A stretch of DNA of 64,000 nucleotides from Candidatus Poribacteria bacterium (GTDB lineage Bacteria > Poribacteria > WGA-4E > WGA-3G): assembly GCA_958295945.1 (NCBI GenBank), contig OY282386.1, positions 2,493,864 to 2,557,863 on the forward strand. The letters run 5' to 3'. Below are positions 27,122 through 34,986 of the stretch, one piece after another. Each line of letters begins with the position of its first letter. Positions within the stretch are counted from its first letter, which is position 1. A program made the translations under genes and the position numbers. The notes beneath the pieces were generated by a model. The model was given only the letters and a program-made list of their open reading frames with translations, was not told the origin of the DNA and did not search any database.

Positions 27122-27560
27122 TTAACAAAAGGGTGTGTAAAGTTTTTGGCACTGACTTCTCACCATGAATCGTAGGGGCGGGTCTCTCTGCCCGCCCGTT
27201 GCCTTACAGGACAAGGAATGGTCGCGTGTTTCTGAAGATTTAAACCAGAAGAAGGTTGTTCTGGGATCTTTTCCACCGACACCGTGATACCCTGGGACAA
27301 GTATGTTGTCATCAAAACCATCGTATTCTAAAGCATTCCCAAACATGCCTTTGACCCATTTTGCGCCAATGATATTACCATGACGGGCATTTGCAGATAT
27401 ATCTTTGGCAACGGCACCATTATTCTCGTCTAAAAGGTATGCTACTTCAATTTCATCCTCATCAATAAATGCAGCATAGGTGTAAATGTTGACCCATGCA
27501 CGCGCATACAATGGTTGTGAACAAGACTGTTATTTGTCCAGTTTCTGTTTTCCTATTCAT
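27122..27560 (-). pseudogene. Truncated, frameshifted LamG-domain gene
   Basis: The minus strand starts with a good ATG at 27560 (Shine-Dalgarno TTGGAGAAAAGAAG) and a leader MNRKTETGQITVLFTTIV. It then shifts frame into VEVAYLLD-like sequence (IDEDEIEVAYLLDENNGAVAKDISANARHG, LEYDGFDDNILVPGYHGVGGKDPRTTFFWFKSS) and is cut after TRDHS. The sequence after that point belongs to a GGGCGGG...CCCGCCC hairpin repeat (about 27172-27205). The C-terminal 150 residues of LamG are missing. It is downstream of a full LamG paralogue. Confidence 0.75.
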
Positions 27561-27865
27561 CTTCTTTTCTCCAACTATGTAAATTCAGGGATATTTTGTT
27601 CTAAACAATTTGTTGAAGTATTAAATAGGTAGTTTAACAAAAGAACATACAATAAACAAGAAGAAACATGGATTACAGAACCCAACTAACCTTTATTGTT
27701 CCCTGACAATGACGTAATTCTTTTTATTTTTTGACGTTAACCAAGTAGAATATGGAAAATTGTATCAGGTCTAAATAGCAACTTATCATTACCAAAACAG
27801 ATGTTCGTAGTCGCGCAATTCATTGTGCCTCTTATTATTCTCTATTAGAATTAGTAATATTCTCT
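27561..27865. other. Intergenic region with a CGCGCAATT repeat
   Basis: 305 bases between the divergently placed LamG remnant and the kinase-like gene. It holds a copy of the GTAGTCGCGCAATTCATTGTGCC repeat at about 27806-27829. No gene was found. Confidence 0.55.
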
Positions 27866-29119
27866 ATGCAAAACCAACATCTTGAAAATGACGGGAAAGA
27901 TACTATGCCAACACAACAAAACGTCTCATTCAAAAATCTAAACTCAGCAGTACAAGGGATATTAGCACAGAAATTCGGTGGAGAAGTTCGCATTGACAAA
28001 CCTGAAAATATACATCCGCAGAGCCTATATCGTTACAAAATCCTATCGGGACCCGATGGAATTCCTGATACTGTTTTCGTTAAACGCAAACGTGCACGAA
28101 GGATTCGTGTTGAATGGACGTGTTTGCAATTCCTATACGATCAGATGGGGGTAAATAGTGTTATTCCCTGTCTTTATGGAGGTGGGTATTCCGGAGAAAA
28201 TAACGTTCCACTTCTCGTGATGGAAGATATGGGAGTTGGACAGAATCTTAGAGCAATACTCATCAACGACGATAGTGAATCTGCAAAACACGTCTTGATT
28301 GAAAGTACTAAGGCTCTTGGAAAGATACATGCACACACAATCGCTGAAGTGGAAAAATTCCTCAAAATACGAGACTCAATTGTTAAACTTGACAACAGTA
28401 GTGAAGACTTGGATAGTGTTTATGCAGAGAAATGGGAGGAAATATGTAGTGCAGCAGATGTCCAACCTATTCATGAATCTTTTACCGATTTGAAAGCATT
28501 GACTGAATTCCTTGATGCTACTAATCGTTTTCACGGGTTAATCCACGGAGACCTATATCCCGTAAATATCTACCACTCTACATCCAAATCAAAGGTGTAT
28601 GTATTTGACTATGAATTTGGACACTTTCAACATGTGCTTGTAGGTGGATATCAGATTCGTGTGCATCTTGATTTGTGGGCAGAGGTCTGCCGGTTTCCTG
28701 AAGATGTCATGCAACAAATGGAAAACACCTACCGAACAGAACTTGCTAAAAATTGTCCGGAGGCAGAAGATGACCATTGGTATTATAAACGCGTCATAGA
28801 GGCGTGTGTCTATGACACGATTCGCTGTGTTTATAGGTTTTTTGAACCTCCCAAGACAGTGTTTAGCAATGTCATCAATGATCGTCCTGCTGGTGATTAT
28901 GAGGCATTAAGAACTAACCCGAACTACAATCATTGGGGATTGCCTGCTGTTCGGAGGCGTGTATTCTATCGTTTGGGTGTGTTGTCACAGTTGACAGAAA
29001 CGTATGGATATTTACAAGCAATTGGTGCAACAGCAAAGAAAATACGTGACAAATTTAGTGCAATATGGCCCTCAGAAGTTCAGGAGATGCCGTTGTATCC
29101 TGCATTTCAGTCTGATTGA
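27866..29119 (+). CDS. APH/choline-kinase-like phosphotransferase
   Basis: 417 residues; a second ATG at 27905 is also possible. The catalytic loop is HGDLYPVN (His227, Asp229), and the metal-binding Asp248 is in VFDYEFG; the N-lobe lysine is probably in TVFVKRKRA at about 70-80. This is the protein-kinase-like fold of aminoglycoside and choline kinases, which phosphorylate small molecules with ATP. The C-terminal 150 residues are helical with many aromatic residues, longer than in most APH enzymes. The substrate cannot be told. Confidence 0.8.
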   Translation: MQNQHLENDGKDTMPTQQNVSFKNLNSAVQGILAQKFGGEVRIDKPENIHPQSLYRYKILSGPDGIPDTVFVKRKRARRIRVEWTCLQFLYDQMGVNSVIPCLYGGGYSGENNVPLLVMEDMGVGQNLRAILINDDSESAKHVLIESTKALGKIHAHTIAEVEKFLKIRDSIVKLDNSSEDLDSVYAEKWEEICSAADVQPIHESFTDLKALTEFLDATNRFHGLIHGDLYPVNIYHSTSKSKVYVFDYEFGHFQHVLVGGYQIRVHLDLWAEVCRFPEDVMQQMENTYRTELAKNCPEAEDDHWYYKRVIEACVYDTIRCVYRFFEPPKTVFSNVINDRPAGDYEALRTNPNYNHWGLPAVRRRVFYRLGVLSQLTETYGYLQAIGATAKKIRDKFSAIWPSEVQEMPLYPAFQSD

Positions 29120-29182
29120 TGTTCCTAGGGTAGAGTGAAGCAAAACTCATAACTATCAATTCAGTTCCTCAGCTCTTGTAAA

Positions 29183-29204
29183 ATAGGAGTTTGTAACCCC
29201 GATT
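29183..29204. repeat. Dispersed GTTTGTAACCCC repeat, partial
   Basis: Copy of the hairpin family described at 12161, here shortened (TAGGAGTTTGTAACCCCGATT). Confidence 0.6.
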
Positions 29205-29253
29205 CTATAAGTTGTTGATGCCAATGGTATTGCTTCACATTAACCTATAACTG

Positions 29254-29358
29254 TTATAGTAGATTTTGAAAGGACTTGAACACTCTGCATCGGCGAGGTT
29301 AGGAAACCTCGCCTACCGTGGGACGAAAGTGTCAACTTATATTTATAATTCACTATAA
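29254..29358. mobile_element. 105-bp MITE-like element with TTATAGT ends
   Basis: The left end TTATAGTAGATTTT (29254) and right end CACTATAA (29351-29358) form an imperfect 30-base inverted repeat of the same family as the element at 26894. The interior is a hairpin, GGCGAGGTTAGGAAACCTCGCC (29292-29313 region). It lies between the kinase-like gene and the stop of the sigma-clamp gene. Confidence 0.65.
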
Positions 29359-29386
29359 ATAGGTGCATATACGATTAGATTATTAC

Positions 29387-31126
29387 TTAAGCATCCAAAC
29401 ACATCGGTGCCATTATGCAGATTTGTGCTTCTTCATCCTCATCAATCGGTTTAATAACTACAGGAAGCAACGTACTTGAGAACTCCAGAGCAAAAGCCTC
29501 CGTTCTAATGTGCTCTAACGCCTCTGTCAACATCCGAGAATTCAGACGGATATTGACACTCCCAACACCTGAATCCACCGCGACAGTCTCACATTCCTCA
29601 TCCGGTGCGGAGAGTTTAGGCGAAATCCGTATCTTCTGTTCATCTATATCTAAAAACACCGACGGAAATTTCGGATTTGAAAGCAATGCAACTTCACGGA
29701 CGACGTTCAAAAAAGACTCTTTCTTTACTACGACTCTCCCATCATAAGAACTTCGTAAGATTTGTTGATACTGTGGGTAGTCAGCATTTATCAATTTCGT
29801 CGTCAACGTAACATGTTCATCCGCAAAAAGAATCTGATTTTCAATGCGTGCGATCTTTATCTCAGGTGAATTCCCAAATGTGCGTTCGATTTCTTGGACA
29901 GCTTTGAGTGGAACGATAAATCCATCACTATCATCAGATAAATTGAACGGTTCACAGTGGGCAAGGGCAAGTTGTAATCCGTCGGTCGCGACAACTTCTG
30001 TTCTGTCATTAAATAGGTTAAAGTATAGACCTTTTGGTAAACGCTTGATCTTTTCCTCATCTGTGGGAACTGCATATTTAGTTTTGTCCAGCACAGAACG
30101 TAGGCTATCCCCATCAATCGCAATCGCTTTATCATCAACAGCAGGGAGGTTGGGAAACTCTTCATCGGAGATCTTGACGTTCTTGTGAACGCCATTTCCA
30201 CCACTGATTTCAATGCGACCTGATGCCGTCGTAGCTAAGTTGATCAGTTTCTCTGATTGCCACCCTTTAACAATGTCTGCTAACTTCTGGGCAGAAACAA
30301 CAATTCTCCCTTCTTCTCTAACTGTTCCTTCTACCTTCATTCTGATACCTATTTCAGTGTCTGTTGCCATACACTCAATTGTATCTCCAATCGCATGGAT
30401 AAATACATTTGAGAGAATCGGAGCAGTATCCTCTCCATTTCCAATATCCTGCAGTACTTGTAGCGAATATAAAAGGTCGTCTCTTTCAAATGTTAAATTC
30501 ATTCCAATACCTCCATTTGTTTCTCTGTGGAAGTGATGTCCCTCTTCCATTGTTATGTCTAACGCTTCTTGTATCATGAACTCATACTTTTGCAGACGTT
30601 TGCGAGCACGGTGCAACCGACTCTTAATCGTACTTTCTGATACACCTAAATACGAACCTATCTCAGAATATGTCATCTCTTTAAAATAGTGTAGCGTGAC
30701 AACTTGTCTGTCGCTTTCCTTTAACTTAGTGAGAAGTTCCTGCACAACATCGCTTTGCACTATAGCAGTTGTTTTCACCTGTTCTGCTGCAACATAACGA
30801 GAATATGCATCAATTTCAATTTCTGAGTAGTCGGTTTCTTCAAAGGATTCAGTGTGTATAGGGTTTTTCCGATACCACGCAATACAGAGACGATTCACAA
30901 TCGAATGGAGCCATCTTGAAAACTGAGTTGGTTCTTCAAGAGTTTCCAGTTTCTGATAAACTTGCAGGAAGGTCTCCTGTGTAATGTCTTCAGCGATATG
31001 GAAATCACCTGTCCTCCGCCATGCATGCGCGTGAACCTGCTTCCGATATTTAGTAAGCAAACTTTCAAAAGCAATTTGATCTCCCGCAAGAATGCGTTGG
31101 ATCAACTCAACGTCACCGTTTTTCAT
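29387..31126 (-). CDS. ECF sigma factor fused in frame to DNA polymerase III sliding clamp (DnaN)
   Basis: 579 residues from the ATG at 31126 (GGAG six bases before); a 4-residue longer start at 31138 has weaker support. Residues 1-90 (numbers from the longer start: 5-95) are sigma region 2 (AHAWRRTGDFHIAEDITQETF, FSRWLHSIVNRLCIAWYRK), then region 4 (ESDRQVVTLHYFKEMTYSEIGSYLG, STIKSRLHRARKRLQK). A short linker (EEGHHFHRETNGGIG) leads into a full-length clamp: MNLTFERDDLLYSLQ, APILSNVFIHAIGDTIECMATDTEIGI, EEFPNLP, GLYFNLFNDRTEVVATDGLQLA, ISPKLSAPDEE, and the terminal IMAPMCL. The clamp part is 371 residues, normal for DnaN. No stop or frameshift interrupts the join. An internal ribosome-binding site precedes the clamp. 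Phage T4 late transcription links a sigma-like protein to the sliding clamp, but a covalent fusion is not known to me. Confidence 0.93.
   Translation of the reverse strand: MKNGDVELIQRILAGDQIAFESLLTKYRKQVHAHAWRRTGDFHIAEDITQETFLQVYQKLETLEEPTQFSRWLHSIVNRLCIAWYRKNPIHTESFEETDYSEIEIDAYSRYVAAEQVKTTAIVQSDVVQELLTKLKESDRQVVTLHYFKEMTYSEIGSYLGVSESTIKSRLHRARKRLQKYEFMIQEALDITMEEGHHFHRETNGGIGMNLTFERDDLLYSLQVLQDIGNGEDTAPILSNVFIHAIGDTIECMATDTEIGIRMKVEGTVREEGRIVVSAQKLADIVKGWQSEKLINLATTASGRIEISGGNGVHKNVKISDEEFPNLPAVDDKAIAIDGDSLRSVLDKTKYAVPTDEEKIKRLPKGLYFNLFNDRTEVVATDGLQLALAHCEPFNLSDDSDGFIVPLKAVQEIERTFGNSPEIKIARIENQILFADEHVTLTTKLINADYPQYQQILRSSYDGRVVVKKESFLNVVREVALLSNPKFPSVFLDIDEQKIRISPKLSAPDEECETVAVDSGVGSVNIRLNSRMLTEALEHIRTEAFALEFSSTLLPVVIKPIDEDEEAQICIMAPMCLDA
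30502..30514 (-). promoter_or_regulatory. Internal Shine-Dalgarno and start for free clamp inside the sigma-clamp gene
   Basis: On the minus strand GGAGGT (30514-30509) is followed by six bases and ATG at 30502-30500, which encodes the MNLTFERDD start exactly where a normal DnaN begins. The signal is better than that of most genes in this window. Free clamp of 371 residues could therefore be made in addition to the fusion. Confidence 0.75.
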
Positions 31127-31168
31127 AAAATGCTCCATAAAACATGTCTGTATTCATTCGTATATAAA

Positions 31169-31195
31169 GACGCGAGTATTACAGAAATTGTTGCA
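31169..31195 (-). promoter_or_regulatory. Putative ECF-type promoter of the sigma-clamp gene
   Basis: TGCAAC (31195-31190) and GCGTC (31173-31169), with 16 bases between, on the minus strand about 43 bases before the start codon. It mirrors the element at 19949-19976 in sequence, spacing and distance to the gene. Autoregulation by the encoded sigma factor is plausible but not shown. Confidence 0.5.
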
Positions 31196-31725
31196 CAATT
31201 TTTGAAAGGGTATAGGATGTGAATGACTCTGGACATTATACTCAAAACTAAGGTGAAGAATGCAAATAATTATACATTTATCTGCAATGGTAGGCAAGAT
31301 TTCATAACCCAAGGTCTATTACATACGGTTATTCAGTTATTATGGTTTTCCATTATTGAGATTTGCTGAAGTGAATACCCAAATACGGTAGGCGGGGAAT
31401 GCCTACAGGCGTTCATACCGTTGATTTAGCCCTACAATAGGTTACAGGTTTTTCACTTGAATTGATGCCTACGGTGACAAAAACTTTACACACCCTCATT
31501 GTAAGTTTTACTATAAATTGAATCTTTTGGGATGGAACGTACCTTTCCAAACTCCCATCCGTGTAACCCGCGTAATCTACGACAATCCGTAATTCTGAAA
31601 CAACGAAAACACATCAATTCAGGATAGCCAAATGCTCAAAAATGCAACATCCAGAGAAATATATACAATTGTTCTAAGAAAATACACAAAAGGGTGAAAA
31701 TATACCAAATATATTCCTCTTTTAC

Positions 31726-31755
31726 TTGACTTATGTTAGTTACTTGCGTTATAAT
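31726..31755 (+). promoter_or_regulatory. Sigma70-type promoter, no clear gene downstream
   Basis: TTGACT (31726-31731), 18 bases, TATAAT (31750-31755). The -10 box is perfect. The transcript would run through a region with no convincing protein, ending in inverted GACGTACAATT boxes. Confidence 0.5.
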
Positions 31756-32314
31756 ATGTGTCACATAAATACTTTTGAAATGTAGGTTATCAAACATGTA
31801 TACAGATCAGGTTAAACATGTCACAGAGATTGTCCAGCAAATGTTCACGTCATTCCATAGAGTGACAGCTCAAAATTGTGGCAGATCAGAAGCAAAACCG
31901 GTCATAGGCGCGCAATTAAGTGCACCGCATGACATTTTGGAAATGATATTCTTAACTATTGAATTATCATACCAGATTATGCAGGGAAGGTTTCCATCTC
32001 CGATTTCTTACACACCGAAACTGAATGTGGAAGACGTACAATTAAAAAAATATTTCATTTTTAAAAAAACCTTTCTTAACCCTTATGTAGACAACGCTTT
32101 CAACAACTTAAAAGACGTACAGTTGTACATACTATTGTACGTCAATTGTACGTCGTTGTGGAGAAAAATTACATAGATAAGCGTTGCCATCACAGACTCT
32201 TAATCCCGTAGGGACGATCTGTTTGTACCAACCAGCCCTTATAACCATATTGTCCTACAAGTCTAAAAAATGTGTGTTGAACAATGAAAAATATGTCCAT
32301 TGCCAAAAAATAAC

Positions 32315-32343
32315 TTGACACAAGTCCATTTATGTGTTAATAT
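32315..32343 (+). promoter_or_regulatory. Sigma70-type promoter upstream of a gene remnant
   Basis: TTGACA (32315-32320), 17 bases, TAATAT (32338-32343). The gene it served seems to be the truncated one at 32660, about 315 bases downstream, which has its own ribosome-binding site. Confidence 0.5.
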
Positions 32344-32659
32344 ATTTATATTATTAATATTAAAACGAATGTTCTAATAAACATAACAACATTAAGACAT
32401 TTATAAGAACAAAAGAATGGAAACTATTATGAATATAAAAGACGATATTTATGCAATTCATCACACATTTCTATACAAAAATAACGGACAAATCTCAACA
32501 TCTCAGAAAAATCTTACAGTTTTGCAAAATTCAAATTTTAGTGCCATCAAATTATTGCCTATAAACCCATACAGGGACTGTGTTCATAGGCAATTTTCCG
32601 TCTTATACCTTGTAAGAGATTTCTTACAGTTTCGTAACTTTTTAAGAAGGAGACAGACC

Positions 32660-32806
32660 ATGAAATTGCAAGATAAACACAATGAATTTGCCATCAGATA
32701 CTACACAAAAATAACTACTCTCATAGTCCTGGTTAGGTACGGTTTCCTAACCGAACTTACCGGCACTAGTAGACTGTCCACACTAAAATTGTGGATCGCA
32801 AAATAA
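32660..32806 (+). pseudogene. Remnant of a small gene cut by a repeat/MITE
   Basis: AAGGAG at 32647-32652 stands seven bases before ATG 32660. The first residues MKLQDKHNEFAIRYYTK look like a genuine N-terminus, with balanced charges. After about 20 residues the frame enters the GGTTTCCTAACC repeat and then the MITE at 32766, and the rest is repeat-derived. I do not recognise the family. Confidence 0.45.
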
Positions 32807-32907
32807 ATCGGGAATCGGAGTTCCCGCCTACCATAAGCAGTCCATCGGTAGGAGCGATCTCCGAATCGCGATATGGACCTATCAAATAAGAGTGGACAGA
32901 CTACTAG
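32766..32907. mobile_element. 142-bp MITE-like element with CTAGTAG(A/T)CTGTCCAC ends
   Basis: Left end CTAGTAGACTGTCCAC (about 32766-32782) and right end GTGGACAGACTACTAG (32892-32907) are inverted repeats differing by one base. The interior carries two GAATCGGAGTTC / GTAGGAGCGATCTCCGAATCGC hairpins (32809-32832 and 32847-32872). No coding capacity. Confidence 0.65.
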
Positions 32908-32969
32908 AAGGACGCTAAATTGATGTCTACGGTGACAAAAACTTTACACACTCATCAATAAGAAACTAT

Positions 32970-32998
32970 TTGACAAATTTTCAAAAATATGTCATACT
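32970..32998 (+). promoter_or_regulatory. Putative promoter of the LamG gene at 33104
   Basis: TTGACA (32970-32975), 17 bases, CATACT (32993-32998). The distance to the start codon is about 105 bases. Confidence 0.4.
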
Positions 32999-33103
32999 GA
33001 CACAAATTATTTGGACTTATGAAAGTCTAAACCATTAAATAAAAACCGGCATCAGACAGGTCGTTTGAACCTATCTGGTGTAAAAGAATAAAGGAGAATT
33101 ATA

Positions 33104-33939
33104 GTGATGACTAAACTTCTAAAGATGATATGTATCCTCAGTCTATTACTTACTGCTATGCTCTATGTAGACGTGACTGATGCCAATATTGATGAAGATA
33201 CAATTCAAGGTATGTGGACCTTTGAAGAAGGTAACGGTGATACTGTAACAGACCTTTCAGGAAATGGGAGTGATGGTACTTTTGTCGGTGATCTTAAATG
33301 GACAGATGGTAAATTCGGTGGTGGATTGGAGTTTAACGGTCAAGATACTTGGGTACAGATTGAAACCAAGGGAGATGCGGACTCCTTAGCTGCGTTGGAT
33401 TTTAAAGACTCTGAAGGGTTTTCTATCCATGCATGGGTTTGGGCTGAAGAAGAACCTGTTGCCAAGTGTGTAATATGGAAAGGACTTGGATGTTCAACTT
33501 GGTCACAGTATCTGCTTGGAACCGGTGCACATGAAAATGGTGATGCGATATTCAATCAAGCTTCATTTCATATCCGTGCAGGAAATGGTGGAGCAAGACA
33601 AGAGGCACTCGGAGAACCGCTTCCTGCCAAAGAGTGGATTCACCTCGTAGGTGTTTGGGATGGCGCGAAACTCTACGTCTATGTTAACGGTGAACTGCAA
33701 GGCAGTGCGGACGCAGCAGGTCCACCATGGGCTTCAGCTGAAACCGTTATTATGGGAGCAGACCCCGGCTGTAATAAACGATGCCAGTGGAACGGTATTA
33801 TGGATGAATCGTAATCTTCAATGTCCCACTTTCTGAAGGTGATGTGAAATCACTCGGTAATGGGATTGAAGGTGCATTAGTTGTTGATGCAGCTGGAAAA
33901 ACTACGACAACGTGGGGTAAACTTAAAGCTGCAAAATAG
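33104..33939 (+). pseudogene. LamG-domain gene broken by a one-base deletion near its 3' end
   Basis: The first 236 residues from GTG (33104; ATG at 33107 also possible; AAGGAG at 33091) are a normal secreted LamG protein: signal peptide ICILSLLLTAMLYVDVTDA, then IQGMWTFEEGNGDTVTDLSGNGSDG, DFKDSEGFSIHAWVW, EWIHLVGVWDGAKLYVYVNG, NGIMDE. The frame then ends in S-stop at 33814. Restoring one A at the GATGAATCG site gives IVIFNVPLSEGDVKSLGNGIEG...DAAGKTTTTWGKLKAAK, parallel to the intact gene at 34129, ending at 33939. So a single-base deletion removed the last 40 residues. Confidence 0.85.
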
Positions 33940-34128
33940 AAACAAAGTAACACTTGTTGCCTATACTTATGTAGGCATTCGGGAATGCGGTGTCTGCAAT
34001 ATTATGCTGGATATCGCATTCTTATTAGATATTCAACCAATTTCAGACACGATTAATCCAATCGCTATAAATTGAATACGCTTTGTTGGATTACAGTATC
34101 AAATAAAATTTGTCTGATAGGAGGAAAT

Positions 34129-34986
34129 ATGTCTGTGTTAAAGTTAGTTAAATATGCTTCTATCCCACTTGTTGTGATGATGCTCAGTCCTGTCTTGATA
34201 TCTACAAGTGATGCAAGATTTGCGCCAGGGACAATTCAAGGAATGTGGACCTTTGAAGAAGGAAATGGTGATACTGTTAAAGACCTATCTGGAAATGGTA
34301 GCGATGGTGTCATCACAGGTGATCTCAAGTGGGTAGACGCTAAATTCGGTGGTGGTATTGAGTTCAGCGGTGTTGATGCACAAAACCATATTCGGATCGG
34401 TACCAAAGGCGATGCTGATAGTTTGGCAGCCTTGAATTTTAAGGACTCAAAAGGTTTCTCAGTCCATGCATGGATTTTTGCGACGATACCACCAAATGGA
34501 AAATGTGTTGTTTGGAAAGGAATTGGGTGTTCAACTTGGTCACAATACCTACTTGGCACCGGTGCACATGAAAACCCAGGCGGTAGAATAAACCGCGCAT
34601 CGTTTCATTATCGTTTGAAAAGCGCACCCGAAAAACATGAAGCACTCGGAGAACCACTACCCGTAAATGAGTGGATTCACCTTGTAGGTGTATGGGATGG
34701 AACGAAAATCTATATCTACGTTAATGGTGAATTACAAAACAGCGCAAACGCTGTAGGGCAACCATGGGATTCTCCTGAACCGGTCTATATCGGAATGGAT
34801 ACAGGTTGTAATGCTGGTAAGGGTAGGTGTCATTTTGGTGGAATCATTGATGAAATCGTCATGTTTAACGTGCCACTTACCGAGGATGAAGTCAAGTCCC
34901 TTGGCAATGGCATTGAAGGTGTTTTTGCAGTTGATGCTGCGGGAAAAACGGCTACGACTTGGGGTAGACTCAAAGTTGCCGAATAA
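34129..34986 (+). CDS. Secreted LamG-domain protein
   Basis: 285 residues from the ATG at 34129 (AGGAGG seven bases before). Signal peptide VKYASIPLVVMMLSPVLISTSDA; LamG core IQGMWTFEEGNGDTVKDLSGNGSDG, KGDADSLAALNFKDSKGFSVHAWIF, GCSTWSQYLLGTG, EWIHLVGVWDGTKIYIYVNGELQ, HFGGIIDEIVMFNVPLTEDEVKSLGNG. The C-terminus is DAAGKTATTWGRLKVAE. It is the closest relative of the broken copy just upstream, about 70 percent identical by eye, so the pair is a recent tandem duplication. Confidence 0.88.
   Translation: MSVLKLVKYASIPLVVMMLSPVLISTSDARFAPGTIQGMWTFEEGNGDTVKDLSGNGSDGVITGDLKWVDAKFGGGIEFSGVDAQNHIRIGTKGDADSLAALNFKDSKGFSVHAWIFATIPPNGKCVVWKGIGCSTWSQYLLGTGAHENPGGRINRASFHYRLKSAPEKHEALGEPLPVNEWIHLVGVWDGTKIYIYVNGELQNSANAVGQPWDSPEPVYIGMDTGCNAGKGRCHFGGIIDEIVMFNVPLTEDEVKSLGNGIEGVFAVDAAGKTATTWGRLKVAE

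Larger units (their letters stand above)
31139..33103. other. 1.9-kb gene-poor region with repeats, promoters and gene remnants
   Basis: No intact gene. It contains the ECF-like promoter (31169-31195), dispersed repeats at about 31383-31513, a consensus promoter at 31726-31755, a cluster of GACGTACAATT boxes (32033-32154), a second consensus promoter at 32315-32343, a gene remnant at 32660-32806, a MITE at 32766-32907 with two GTAGGAG hairpins, a copy of the ACTTTACACAC repeat (about 32922-32952), and a promoter for the LamG gene at 32970. Open frames at 31775-32176 and 32417-32806 exist but run through repeats and look non-coding. Confidence 0.65.

Noticed and set aside
31775-32176. 133-codon frame behind a strong promoter
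   Set aside because: It starts on TTG without a ribosome-binding site and runs through the dispersed CGCGCAATT repeat and the GACGTACAATT boxes; no domain is visible.
32417-32659. N-terminal part of the 129-codon frame
   Set aside because: The only credible start in it is at 32660, which has its own AAGGAG; the upstream part looks like leader sequence.
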